From the NCBI GenBank assembly GCA_002724735.1, contig PBPT01000016.1:170586-234585 (forward strand): 64,000 nt of DNA, given 5' to 3'. The DNA is from Fidelibacterota bacterium (GTDB lineage: Bacteria; Fidelibacterota; Marinisomatia; Marinisomatales; TCS55). Below, one piece after another: positions 47,901-54,975 of this stretch. The notes beneath the pieces are model-generated. The model made no database searches, was not told the DNA's origin, and saw nothing but the letters and a program-made list of their open reading frames with translations. Position 1 is the first letter of the stretch. Every line of letters starts with the position of its first letter. The position numbers and the translations under genes are program-made.

Positions 47901-48285
47901 TGCCTCCTTCTAAATTAAAAATCTCTGCGGCACTTTTAGGAATAATTCTAATTGGACTATTTACTAAGCCTTCTAATTCTAAAGCACCTCCTAAAATTGT
48001 ACCGAAATTAAAGTTTCCTCTATTTTGCGGAAACCCAAATGTACCTCCTGTAAAGTCTTGTCCAAATAATGATGACTTTCCTGCTGTGCTTGCAAATTGA
48101 GATGCTACTTTTCCAAAGCCACTTATTGAATTAATTTGCTGTGTGATATTATTTTGATTGCTAGCTATATTAATTGCAGTGTTAGCAAGGCTACCAAAGT
48201 TTCCTGTGCTAACAGAATTTGTAACACTTTTTATTGTTGAAATAGTGCTAGCGGCCTTAGTTAACTTTTTAAAAAAAGAAGCCAT
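44956..48285 (-). CDS. Large baseplate hub-like structural protein
   Basis: This 1109-residue protein lies between gp53 and the gp5-type spike. Its N-terminal half holds a hub-like region (NYKFTMGILSAKEFNNPNLY, GMLIQFKVIEPFSMGNFTEA, YFSAPFCVRLDFSG) and its centre repeats similar beta features (VFIYCVYPYETDEAKFL, VLRFDIEFNTAFMKTAL). A segment FSGLFSVWKTTSTFSNGQFT precedes LNLIRR. The C-terminal 250 residues are Ser/Gln/Asn-rich with a 14-residue tandem repeat. Position and beta-rich build suggest the gp27-type hub that carries the spike, but no motif proves it. Starts directly after gp53. Confidence 0.5.
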   Translation of the reverse strand: MASFFKKLTKAASTISTIKSVTNSVSTGNFGSLANTAINIASNQNNITQQINSISGFGKVASQFASTAGKSSLFGQDFTGGTFGFPQNRGNFNFGTILGGALELEGLVNSPIRIIPKSAAEIFNLEGGRFDFLRQAASDLSELSAYSDFVDDSFYDPRDPVKKSGASKSRIENPLRNFSSYNYKFTMGILSAKEFNNPNLYREADGFQNYIIKSTGGQLEKRYQVLDEVERSPVGHGEYFIEDFNYEGLVAPNPATGVTTGMLIQFKVIEPFSMGNFTEAIVGASASLGYKNYFSAPFCVRLDFSGWGEEQEQLKLKPIFLPLKINQMDMRVTGQGCEYDVSAVPFTDLGLADNINKIMTNVNAPGNIVHEILQTGEDSLSNNLNKRIEVLEESNVIPGYDRYLICFPKNRDSILKYLETGRQKVEETTALQEEVTKQGLASEEEIDQELLFNQQSVTDKKKIEPSSQMFETLLAYASDETNMNEIGLSAIVKDDAEGGDAPMATFNGAYSGAGAEPERAKLIRKDAAVAQQPTKGRITQFSQGESIISAIEKTLLNSEYCKENAVKESDSKGVKRWFRIDPYVYLEENKTTEEKVGRPPAVFIYCVYPYETDEAKFLGPKQIPKNTAGLRQSAAKEYNYTYTGNNEDVLRFDIEFNTAFMKTALAGYGNNSGAMQAEASQSKVISDSSPKGAKLAETPPEATDAVEQSAGTQEVTRSESNNATRSLDIRRQVAEQFHDSITNQITDMISVEMDIWGDPFFMPQEIGNYAPKQSGASPNSTEDGTMTYTKGEVFVVVNFRTPFDYQVDGALMDQPVIVPQFSGLFSVWKTTSTFSNGQFTQTLNLIRRYGQSQESTPNNKGLIQIEEDAKMKETLPNSSKVDDSQKLGSNTPSETQTAVNQASNLLTQIENSGSSVVGDVTGAIANQAQISQGIVANLTSSGSVASQAISNLTSSGSVASQAISNLTGSGAVASQALSKFTVPTTANLSVDNFGFNKFKTSDIIGDTSQLVNDALVNAIPSFGQVSVDLSTPQGQLGVLTNTINKGFDDILGTKPSPAIVDATEELKGLATSVASIDLGPSINPESITKDQTQALLKIAQAKRMRGTVT
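45386..45469 (-). repeat. Two perfect 42-base tandem repeats, with diverged flanking copies
   Basis: Two identical 42-base units (45386-45427 and 45428-45469) encode a 14-residue period of the form GSVASQAISNLTSS in the hub-like protein. A partial third copy follows and a diverged copy lies at about 45355-45385. The unit is in frame, so copy number can change without breaking the gene. Confidence 0.85.
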
Positions 48286-48582
48286 TTAATATCCTATAGA
48301 TTGTCTTAAATTTGATCCTTGTGGAAGATAAATTTTTGTACCAGCAACAAAGTCAAAAATAGGATCTTTTAACACGTCTAAATTACGCTGAGCAAACACC
48401 CACCATAATTCTTTTTTTCCGTAAAGATCATAAGCTAATAAATCTGGTCTGTAATTGTATTGAGGTAATATTTCATATAATACATCATTGCCAGCTACAG
48501 GAATAGGTACAGGTTTAAAAATATCTAAAAATCCTGTATTTGTTACAGGAGTATTTTTGTATGGGCCTAGTTTATTTGTCAT
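48286..48582 (-). CDS. 53: Baseplate wedge protein gp53
   Basis: This 98-residue protein is compact and contains NYRPDLLAYDLYGKKELWWV followed by FAQRN and GTKIYLPQ, the conserved LysM-like core of T4 gp53 relatives. gp53 is the last wedge protein and links wedges to the hub. T4 gp53 has 196 residues, so this is a short form, as is common in marine relatives. Its ATG overlaps the stop of the gp48-like gene (TAATG), and its own stop touches the start of the hub-like gene. Confidence 0.8.
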   Translation of the reverse strand: MTNKLGPYKNTPVTNTGFLDIFKPVPIPVAGNDVLYEILPQYNYRPDLLAYDLYGKKELWWVFAQRNLDVLKDPIFDFVAGTKIYLPQGSNLRQSIGY

Positions 48583-49520
48583 TATACAAAGCCCTCTGTG
48601 CCAGTAGTAAAGTCGCCATTTGCAAACTGTTGAAGATTAAACTTAGCTGTTGATCTTCTTGAGTATTGTGGCATTACTGTAACTGTAAACTGTGATTGTA
48701 CAGGTACTAAGTCTCTTTTTGATGCACCAGGTACAGTACACTCAATGTAATCTACATCTGCTGGTAAGTCTGTTGTAAAGTTTGTTACTACAATAGGAAT
48801 ATTACTAAGCACATGTGGCCCGTATCCGTTTAATCTGCATACAGGAGGTGGATTACCTTGAGGATTACTATCGCCATAAAACATCTTTGTTACAGATCTT
48901 AAAAAATGTAATACTGCTACCCAATATTTCGCATCATTTTCGTTCTCGTTGTAAAATTCACCTGTAATAGTAATGTTATCTACTTGACTGTTTTGGTAAG
49001 CATTATAGGCATAGTTTGTATGTGTTGGAGTAATTGGTGAATAGTTTGCACTATGACCTAAAAGTATTGTAGGATTAAATGGAAAAACCATTTTTGAGTT
49101 TCCACCTTCCATTGTTAAAGGAGCAAGAATAGGTCCTCCTTGTATTTCTGGTGGCACACTAATAGAAACTCGCCAGTCGCCTCCGTCGAAATTAGGATTC
49201 ACACTATTTGATACAATAGCACGTTTTACCATAGGATCAGGTGGTGCCGCATTAAATCTTACACCTTGCGATGCATTACCGAACATGCGTATTGAACTTC
49301 CTAAGTTACCTCTAGTAGATCCGCCTAAAAAAGCTTGGGCGGCTGTTACTGTATTGGAAACTGTTTGAGCTCCCCTACCTATACTTGCAACTGTATTCAT
49401 CAGATTACCACCACTTCCTAAGCCTCTATTAAAAGCGTTTATAGTTTGTGCGGTTGTAGAAATGGTATCTGCTGTAGATGCTATTCTATTTGCTAGTTGA
49501 TTAAATCCACTTATTGCCAT
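48582..49520 (-). CDS. 48: Baseplate tail-tube cap protein, gp48-like
   Basis: This 312-residue protein has an N-terminal low-complexity, helical part (about 100 residues rich in Ala, Ser and Thr). A beta-rich body follows with DWRVSISVPPEIQGGPILAP, FPFNPTILLGHSANYSPITP, ITITGEFYNENENDAKYW and VLHFLRSVTKMFYG. This body fits gp48/gp54-type tube-initiator proteins, which have the tail-tube fold and seat the tube on the baseplate. gp48 is preferred over gp54 from position next to gp53, but the choice is not certain. GGAG precedes the ATG. Confidence 0.6.
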   Translation of the reverse strand: MAISGFNQLANRIASTADTISTTAQTINAFNRGLGSGGNLMNTVASIGRGAQTVSNTVTAAQAFLGGSTRGNLGSSIRMFGNASQGVRFNAAPPDPMVKRAIVSNSVNPNFDGGDWRVSISVPPEIQGGPILAPLTMEGGNSKMVFPFNPTILLGHSANYSPITPTHTNYAYNAYQNSQVDNITITGEFYNENENDAKYWVAVLHFLRSVTKMFYGDSNPQGNPPPVCRLNGYGPHVLSNIPIVVTNFTTDLPADVDYIECTVPGASKRDLVPVQSQFTVTVMPQYSRRSTAKFNLQQFANGDFTTGTEGFV

Positions 49521-49540
49521 TTATTTTAAATCTCCACTAG

Positions 49541-49548
49541 TATTTAGT
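49541..49548 (-). promoter_or_regulatory. Candidate late promoter of the baseplate operon
   Basis: The minus strand reads ACTAAATA, matching TAAATA of the late consensus, 20 bases before the gp48 ATG. Its outer end shares one base with the -35 box of the divergent gp55 promoter. Two consensus bases differ, so strength may be modest. Confidence 0.45.
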
Positions 49549-49576
49549 TGACAAAGTTAACAGAGTATATTATAAT
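49548..49576 (+). promoter_or_regulatory. Consensus sigma70 promoter of gene 55
   Basis: TTGACA (49548-49553) and TATAAT (49571-49576) are perfect with a 17-base spacer. The gp55 start at 49602 follows about 25 bases after the -10 box, leaving a short leader with GGAG. This shows that gp55 is read by host polymerase and so can be made before late genes. Confidence 0.85.
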
Positions 49577-49601
49577 AAATAGTAAATCAACTGGAGTAAT
49601 G

Positions 49602-50453
49602 ATGCGAAAAAAGAACTATTTAAACAACAAAGATATATTGACGCAGATCCACAAATCAAAAAATACCTTTAACAGCTATACAGACCCGGAGTATGCAAAT
49701 TACGATATTATCTTGCCTGATGTTGAAAAGATTAATATAAGGACTATTGCTGAAGCTAAAAGAAATAAAGCAAAAAAGCTTAGTCAAGCTGAGTACGAAC
49801 GCAGAAAATTAGCTGGAGAAAAAGTAAAACAGGCAGAGTGTGAAGTTCCTTACCAAAAAATAACCAAAGAAGAGCTTATTTTTAGGGTAATGACATTTGA
49901 TCACATACCAGATGAAGCTGGACGCAAAAAAAATCCAAAAACAATAGCAGATACTAAAGAAAAGCTTAATTTTCCACCTTTTGTTCATTATAAATTTAAC
50001 GATAACGATGAACTACAACTAGTAGGAAAAAGTCATTGGGTTGGAGGCATGGAGAATGGATATTTTTCCAAATCACACGGAAAGGCAACTGATCATTTAG
50101 CTATGATGTGGATGAAACTTGTAGATAGATATGCTACAAGAGGAAATGTTAGAGGTTACACATATAATGACGAAATGAAAGGTCAAGCAATTTTACAATT
50201 AACTCAAATTGGATTGCAATTTGATGAATCAAAAAGCCAAAATCCTTTTGCATATTATACAGCGGCAGTTACAAATTCGTTTGTACGTGTTATTAATATA
50301 GAAAAAAGGAATCAAAACATTAGAGACGATATTCTTGAAATGAATGATCTAAATCCTAGCTATACTAGACAGCACCAAGGAGAGTGGGAAGCTAGTGTAA
50401 AAAGAAATGAAGAAGCAGGTACTAGTGTTTTCACAGATAAAACTTCAAAATAG
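49602..50453 (+). CDS. 55: Late-transcription sigma factor gp55
   Basis: gp55 replaces the host sigma factor and directs RNA polymerase to TATAAATA-type late promoters, with the sliding clamp as activator in T4. NYLNNKDILTQI at the N-terminus resembles NNKELLQAI of T4 gp55. The core has HLAMMWMKLVDRY, GYTYNDEMKGQAILQLTQIG and NPFAYYTAAVTNSFVRVINI, the sigma region-2-like part. The frame extends upstream to a TTG at 49548, but that lies in the promoter. ATG 49602 (5 bases after GGAG) or the adjacent ATG 49599 is the real start, giving 283 or 284 residues. T4 gp55 has 185; the extra length is mainly a basic insert between about residues 30 and 130. Confidence 0.88.
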   Translation: MRKKNYLNNKDILTQIHKSKNTFNSYTDPEYANYDIILPDVEKINIRTIAEAKRNKAKKLSQAEYERRKLAGEKVKQAECEVPYQKITKEELIFRVMTFDHIPDEAGRKKNPKTIADTKEKLNFPPFVHYKFNDNDELQLVGKSHWVGGMENGYFSKSHGKATDHLAMMWMKLVDRYATRGNVRGYTYNDEMKGQAILQLTQIGLQFDESKSQNPFAYYTAAVTNSFVRVINIEKRNQNIRDDILEMNDLNPSYTRQHQGEWEASVKRNEEAGTSVFTDKTSK

Positions 50454-50456
50454 AGG

Positions 50457-50485
50457 TTGACAGCCGTACAAAAATACTATATAAT
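50457..50485 (+). promoter_or_regulatory. Consensus sigma70 promoter of gene 47
   Basis: TTGACA (50457-50462) and TATAAT (50480-50485) are perfect with a 17-base spacer, starting 4 bases after the gp55 stop. The TTG start of gp47 at 50513 follows about 27 bases after the -10 box. It should drive 47, 46 and the next small genes early. Confidence 0.85.
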
Positions 50486-50512
50486 GTTACTGTAGATTGG
50501 AGTATACTAAAT

Positions 50513-51526
50513 TTGTTTAAGAAAGCCGCAGTCTTCACAGACATTCACTTTGGCTTAAAAGGGAATAGTCGTGTACATAACGACGATTGTGAAGATTTTA
50601 TAGACTGGTACATTCAAACTGCAAAAGAAAACGGTTGTGAGACTGGAATTTTTTGTGGCGACTGGCACCATAATAGAAATTCATTAAATTTAACAACCAT
50701 GGACGCAACTATACGTTCAATGGAAAAATTGGGTAAAGCATTTGAACAATTTTTCTTTTTTGACGGTAATCACGATTTATATTACAAAGATAAACGAGAT
50801 GTTAACAGTACAGCATTTGCAAAGCATATTCCTGGAATAACATTTGTAGATAAAATTACTGTAGTTGAAGATGTTGCACTTGTGCCTTGGTTAGTTGAAG
50901 ACGAATACAAAAAAATAAGTAACATTAAAGCAAAATATCTTTTTGGACATTTTGAGCTTCCTAGTTTTTATATGAATGCACTTGTCAAAATGCCAGATCA
51001 CGGAGATCTTAAAGTAGAACATTTTAAACATCAAGAATATGTTTTTAGTGGACATTTTCATAAAAGACAACACCAAGGAAAAATTAATTATATCGGAAAT
51101 GCCTTTCCGCACAATTATGCAGATGCAGGAGATGATGAAAGAGGCATGATGATTTTAGATCGAGAAAATAATAAAGAGCCAGAATACATAAATTGGCTTG
51201 ATTGTCCAAAATATCGTACATATGGTTTGAGACAACTTCTTGAAAATACTGATAAGCTAATAAAACCAAAAATGTATCTTCGTGTAACTATTGATGTTCC
51301 AATATCTTATGAAGAGGCAAGCTTTATAAAAGAAACATTTGTTAAAGATTACAACTGTAGAGAATTAACGCTAATACCACAAAAACAAATTGACGAAATA
51401 TCAACAGATTTAGATATATCACAATTTGTAAGTGTAGATCAAATTGTAGCAGGTGAAATTGCAGAGTTAGATACTGTAGATTTTGACAAAGTAACACTAA
51501 TGGATATTTACAACGGCTTAGAATGA
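50513..51526 (+). CDS. 47: Recombination endonuclease subunit gp47 (Mre11/SbcD-like)
   Basis: This 337-residue protein is close to the 339 of T4 gp47. All metallophosphoesterase blocks are present: FTDIHFG, FCGDWHHN, FDGNHD, LFGHFELP and FSGHFHKRQ, which bind two metal ions. With gp46 it resects DNA ends for recombination-dependent replication. The start is TTG, with GGAG 10 bases upstream; no in-frame ATG lies between the promoter and the first conserved strand (KKAAVFTDIHFG), so TTG is well supported. Its stop overlaps the gp46 ATG by 4 bases. Confidence 0.93.
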   Translation: MFKKAAVFTDIHFGLKGNSRVHNDDCEDFIDWYIQTAKENGCETGIFCGDWHHNRNSLNLTTMDATIRSMEKLGKAFEQFFFFDGNHDLYYKDKRDVNSTAFAKHIPGITFVDKITVVEDVALVPWLVEDEYKKISNIKAKYLFGHFELPSFYMNALVKMPDHGDLKVEHFKHQEYVFSGHFHKRQHQGKINYIGNAFPHNYADAGDDERGMMILDRENNKEPEYINWLDCPKYRTYGLRQLLENTDKLIKPKMYLRVTIDVPISYEEASFIKETFVKDYNCRELTLIPQKQIDEISTDLDISQFVSVDQIVAGEIAELDTVDFDKVTLMDIYNGLE

Positions 51527-53295
51527 TAAAAATTAAAGATTTAACTGTAAAAAACTTTATGAGTGTAGGTAATCAGACTCAGGCTGTTGATTTTGATCAA
51601 CAACAACTTACACTTGTGCTTGGAGAAAACTTAGATCAAGGTGGCGACGATAGTGGTTCGCGAAATGGTACAGGTAAAACTACCATAATTAATGCACTTA
51701 GCTATGCATTATACGGTATGGCTCTTACAAATATTAAAAGAAACAACCTAATTAATAAAACTAACGGCAAAGGTATGTTAGTAACCTTGCATTTTGAAAA
51801 GGACGGCGTAGATTATAGGGTCGAGCGTGGCAGAGGCCCTAATTTGCTTAAATTTTATATAAATGATCAAGAACAAGAACTAATTGACGAATCACAAGGC
51901 GATTCACGTAAAACACAAGAAACAATTAATGACTTATTAGGTATGAGTCACGATATGTTCAAACATATTGTAGCACTAAACACTTATACTGAACCTTTTC
52001 TGTCTATGCGACAGAATGATCAACGTGCAATTATCGAACAACTACTTGGAATTACAATTTTAACTGATAAATCTAATGCACTAAAAGAAAAAATTAAAGA
52101 TACAAAAGATGCAATTACACAAGAAACATTAAAGATAGAAGCTATTGAAACTTCTAACGAAAAAATAAAAGCAAGTATAGAACAACTAGCTCAAAGACAG
52201 CGAGCTTGGTCTGCAAAACATAAAAAAGACTGTGAAAATCTTACTAAAGCTATTGATGAATTAGATAAACTAGATATTGATACTGAACTAGATTGTCATG
52301 AAAAATTATCTAATTGGACGGAGCATAACAACACTATTTTGGCTCTTAAAAAGGAATTAAGTACATTAGAACCTGCATTAGTACGTGCAGATAAGTCTGT
52401 AGAAAAAGTCACTTTAGACATCGCAGGACTTGATAATGCTATATGTTATGCATGTAATCAGCCCTTAAATGAAGATAAAAAACAAGAAATACTAGCCACA
52501 AAAACAAAAGAATTAGAAGATGCCGTTGCATATCAAACAGAAATTAGTACCAAATGCACTGACGTTGTAGACTCACTTGACGAAATAGGCGATATAAATG
52601 GTAAACCTAAAACATTTTATGACACAGCAAAAGAAGCATATGAACATCGAAGTAATGTTGAAAACTTAAAAGAGTCTTTAGCTAGAACACAATCAGAAAA
52701 TAATCCCTATCAGGAACAAATTGATGATTTAAAAGCTACAGCTATACAAGAAGTAAACTGGGATGCCGTAAATGAGCTAACAAGCTATAAAGATCACCAA
52801 GAATTTTTATTTAAACTATTAACAAACAAAGATAGTTTCATTCGTAAGAAAATTATTGATCAAAACTTAGCTTATCTAAACAATAGACTTACATATTACT
52901 TAGATAAGATTGGTTTACCACACCAAGTTGTGTTCCAAAACGATTTAACTGTTGAAATTACACAGTTAGGACAAGATTTAGACTTTGATAATCTAAGTAG
53001 AGGCGAACGTAATAGGTTAATTCTTGGTTTAAGTTTTGCTTTTAGAGATGTATGGGAAAGTTTATATCAAAATGTAAATTTATTGTTTATCGATGAGCTT
53101 ATAGATAGCGGAATGGATACAGCAGGAGTTGAGAATAGTTTGGCTATCTTGAAAAAGATGGGTAGAGAACGAGATAAAAATATTTACTTGATATCACACA
53201 AAGACGAATTAATTGGCAGGGTTAATCATGTTCTTAGAGTAGTAAAAGAAAATGGTTACACTAGTTACGCAAACGATATAGATGTAGTAGAATGA
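51523..53295 (+). CDS. 46: Recombination endonuclease subunit gp46 (Rad50/SbcC-like)
   Basis: This 590-residue protein compares with 560 in T4. The Walker A loop is GSRNGTGKT (residues 45-53). Two long coiled-coil arms (about 180-300 and 320-410) flank a zinc-hook CxxC (Cys308, Cys311 in ICYACNQPL). The ABC signature LSRGERNRL and Walker B NLLFIDELIDSGMD follow. The ATPase opens and bridges DNA ends while gp47 cuts. Stop/start overlap with gp47 and with the next small gene suggests coupled translation. Only one CxxC is seen, so hook dimers would form as in other Rad50 proteins. Confidence 0.93.
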   Translation: MIKIKDLTVKNFMSVGNQTQAVDFDQQQLTLVLGENLDQGGDDSGSRNGTGKTTIINALSYALYGMALTNIKRNNLINKTNGKGMLVTLHFEKDGVDYRVERGRGPNLLKFYINDQEQELIDESQGDSRKTQETINDLLGMSHDMFKHIVALNTYTEPFLSMRQNDQRAIIEQLLGITILTDKSNALKEKIKDTKDAITQETLKIEAIETSNEKIKASIEQLAQRQRAWSAKHKKDCENLTKAIDELDKLDIDTELDCHEKLSNWTEHNNTILALKKELSTLEPALVRADKSVEKVTLDIAGLDNAICYACNQPLNEDKKQEILATKTKELEDAVAYQTEISTKCTDVVDSLDEIGDINGKPKTFYDTAKEAYEHRSNVENLKESLARTQSENNPYQEQIDDLKATAIQEVNWDAVNELTSYKDHQEFLFKLLTNKDSFIRKKIIDQNLAYLNNRLTYYLDKIGLPHQVVFQNDLTVEITQLGQDLDFDNLSRGERNRLILGLSFAFRDVWESLYQNVNLLFIDELIDSGMDTAGVENSLAILKKMGRERDKNIYLISHKDELIGRVNHVLRVVKENGYTSYANDIDVVE

Positions 53296-53510
53296 CCGCA
53301 CACGATGATATACATGATAGATTGGTAAAAGCTTATCTAGCCTATTTTTCAGAAAATGAAAAGTTTGAAGCACGTAACTCTGTACGCACACATCGATCTG
53401 TAAGGAAAGCACTACGTGATATTAGGACTTTTGCCAAAATGAGAGCAGATGAAATACACGAAAAACACCAAACTACACGTATAACTCAAAAAGGCGAAGA
53501 AAATATTTAG
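53292..53510 (+). CDS. Small basic conserved protein downstream of gp46
   Basis: This 72-residue protein is helical and very basic, with AYLAYFSENEKFEARNSVRT and ALRDIRTFAKMRADEIHEKH. It overlaps gp46 by 4 bases. The Arg/Lys-rich helices suggest nucleic-acid or protein binding, perhaps as a partner of the recombination nuclease. I recall similar small genes after gp46 in marine T4-like phages but know no assigned function. Confidence 0.55.
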   Translation: MTAHDDIHDRLVKAYLAYFSENEKFEARNSVRTHRSVRKALRDIRTFAKMRADEIHEKHQTTRITQKGEENI

Positions 53511-53528
53511 GCATCGGTAAGTACTAGG

Positions 53529-53954
53529 ATGCAATGGACATACAAAGGACAGACAGTAGACACATTACCTCAAGATTGCGAGGGCTTTGTATATCTAATT
53601 ACAAATCTTACCAATAATAAAAAATATATAGGCAAAAAACTAGCAAGATTTAAAACAAGCAAACCTCCGCTAAAGGGAAAAGTAAATCGCAGACGTGGAC
53701 ACAAAGAAAGTGACTGGAGAGACTATTGGGGATCTTCAGATCATTTGAATGCAGATGTTTTAAAATTAGGCAAAGACAAATTTACTAGAGAAATTTTACA
53801 CTATTGTCCCAGCAGAGGCGTGTTAAGTTACCTAGAGGCAAAAGAACAGTTTGATCGCAGGGTACTAGAAACAGATGAGTACTACAATGGTATCATTAAT
53901 GTGCGAGTAGGCAGTTCAAAAATTCTTAAAGAAGCATTAAAAAACATTTTATAG
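53529..53954 (+). CDS. GIY-YIG nuclease-family protein
   Basis: In this 141-residue protein GFVYLITNLTNNKKYIGKK (residues 19-37) holds the two strands of the GIY-YIG fold (VYLI and KYIGK). Arg40 fits the catalytic Arg, YWGSSDHL follows, and Glu in YLEAKEQF is the likely metal ligand. A basic insert (KGKVNRRRGHKES) lies between. The domain fills nearly the whole protein, with no separate DNA-binding C-terminus as in I-TevI, so it is either a free-standing nuclease or a homing relic. The ATG directly follows AGG, a close ribosome site. The next 454 bases are non-coding. Confidence 0.7.
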   Translation: MQWTYKGQTVDTLPQDCEGFVYLITNLTNNKKYIGKKLARFKTSKPPLKGKVNRRRGHKESDWRDYWGSSDHLNADVLKLGKDKFTREILHYCPSRGVLSYLEAKEQFDRRVLETDEYYNGIINVRVGSSKILKEALKNIL

Positions 53955-54288
53955 GCAAAACAAGGACACTGTTTAATCAAGATTGCTTGATTCACCTTGA
54001 GGACATATTCGCATATGTTCAGATTCTGGTGTAGTCCAATAGGCTGTATGCTACAAAAACCCCACGCATTGGAACGAAGCGGGGGATAGCGAAGAAATCC
54101 GCGAAGCGGTAAAGCGGTTTTGCAAATTTTTTCGTGATGTCGACGTAGGTTGGGAAAGGTCAGAGCCCAGTAGCATAGTCAAATACCTACTTCCGATCTC
54201 GGCTGTGACGAACTCACATGAAGTTTTCGAGATGATGGAGCCTAGTGTAAGGTTCCGTCTGACTGAAACAATCTACATGAAGTTACAA

Positions 54289-54314
54289 CAATATTACTTC
54301 GTAATATTGCTTTT
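54289..54314 (+). terminator. Possible terminator hairpin
   Basis: A 9-pair, AT-rich stem (54289-54297 with 54301-54309) has a three-base loop and is followed by C and four T. The T tract is short, so termination would be weak. It lies between the early genes and the late element at 54382, where a stop signal would make sense. Confidence 0.3.
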
Positions 54315-54381
54315 AAATTAAATAAATGAAATTGTTTGAGCGATAGCGAAAACATTTATCAACGAAGTTGATAAACAAATA

Positions 54382-54389
54382 CATAAATA
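54382..54389 (+). promoter_or_regulatory. Candidate late promoter CATAAATA
   Basis: CATAAATA matches 7 of 8 bases of TATAAATA and lies 19 bases before the ATG at 54409, with AAAGGA between. It fits a late promoter for the two virion-type genes that follow. Confidence 0.55.
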
Positions 54390-54408
54390 CACTGTAAAAG
54401 GATAAGCC

Positions 54409-54975
54409 ATGAAGATTGATGAAATAACAAACTCTGATAAACTAGATGAAGTACCCGCAGGTGGATTAACACAGTTTGCACGTAAAGCTGGATCTAAAAT
54501 ATTAAACAAATTACCTGGCGCTACTGCAAAATCAAAAGCAGGAAACCTTGCAGGCAAAGCCGACTTAGGTGATACTGCAAATAATTTGCACAAAGAATTT
54601 AATACATACCTTGGTACTCAGGGAAAGAACATGAAAGCCGCTACAGGCGAAGATTTTCAAGCATTTCTACAATCAAAAGGGCATAAAACTAGTGCTGAAA
54701 TACCTAGTGGTGTGTTACAAAAGAAACAATTAGATGATTTATTGGTTTCCGCTTCTAAAGAAGCCTTAGCAGGCAAAGGCGGAGCGCCTAAAGGCGCCGG
54801 TAAGGCAACTGCTCCGGCAAAAGGCGGAAAAGGTAAACAAACTGCAAAACCTACAGCACCATCTGGAGGTACAGCTCAACCAAAAGCTCCTGTAAAGATA
54901 CCAAACAATATTTCTAAACAACTTAGCGGTTTAAGTTCAGCTAAAAAACAACAGCTTGCAGGAATGCTACAATGA
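54409..54975 (+). CDS. Unknown Lys/Ala-rich virion-type protein
   Basis: This 188-residue protein starts MKIDEITNSDKLDEVPAGGL and has a middle helical region (LHKEFNTYLGTQGKNMKAAT) and a long Lys/Ala/Gly/Pro-rich segment (about residues 125-165) before IPNNISKQLSGLSSAKKQQL. The N-terminal MKIxEI pattern is shared with the next gene. KLDE may be a site for a gp21-type prohead protease, which cuts after (L/I)xE; that is inference. Late promoter position suggests a head or injected internal protein. AAAGGA precedes the ATG. Confidence 0.45.
   Translation: MKIDEITNSDKLDEVPAGGLTQFARKAGSKILNKLPGATAKSKAGNLAGKADLGDTANNLHKEFNTYLGTQGKNMKAATGEDFQAFLQSKGHKTSAEIPSGVLQKKQLDDLLVSASKEALAGKGGAPKGAGKATAPAKGGKGKQTAKPTAPSGGTAQPKAPVKIPNNISKQLSGLSSAKKQQLAGMLQ

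Larger units (their letters stand above)
53955..54408 (+). ncRNA. 454-base non-coding region with several hairpins
   Basis: No convincing gene is seen on either strand. Hairpins on the plus strand: 53975-53992 (7 pairs, loop ATTG), 54001-54020 (8 pairs, loop TCGC), 54060-54085 (7 pairs with one bulged A), 54099-54109 (CCGC-GAA-GCGG), 54237-54256 (6 pairs), 54289-54309 (9 pairs) and 54355-54375 (9 pairs, loop GAA). GATAGCGAA occurs twice (54085 and 54342). The middle is more GC-rich than its surroundings. It could be a structured RNA, a long leader of the head genes or a relic of a mobile intron beside the GIY-YIG gene. I do not recognise a known RNA family. Confidence 0.35.

Noticed and set aside
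49548-49601. Upstream TTG start for gp55 adding 18 residues
   Set aside because: The TTG is the -35 box of a perfect promoter; transcription would begin downstream, and GGAG precedes the ATG at 49602.
54017-54026. GTTCAGATTC resembling a tRNA T-arm
   Set aside because: The loop lacks the conserved A, and no acceptor stem or anticodon arm can be drawn around it. It also forms part of another hairpin.
54318-54593. Minus-strand 91-codon frame over the start of the gene at 54409
   Set aside because: No ribosome site or known motif; it is antisense to a well-supported late gene and covers its promoter.
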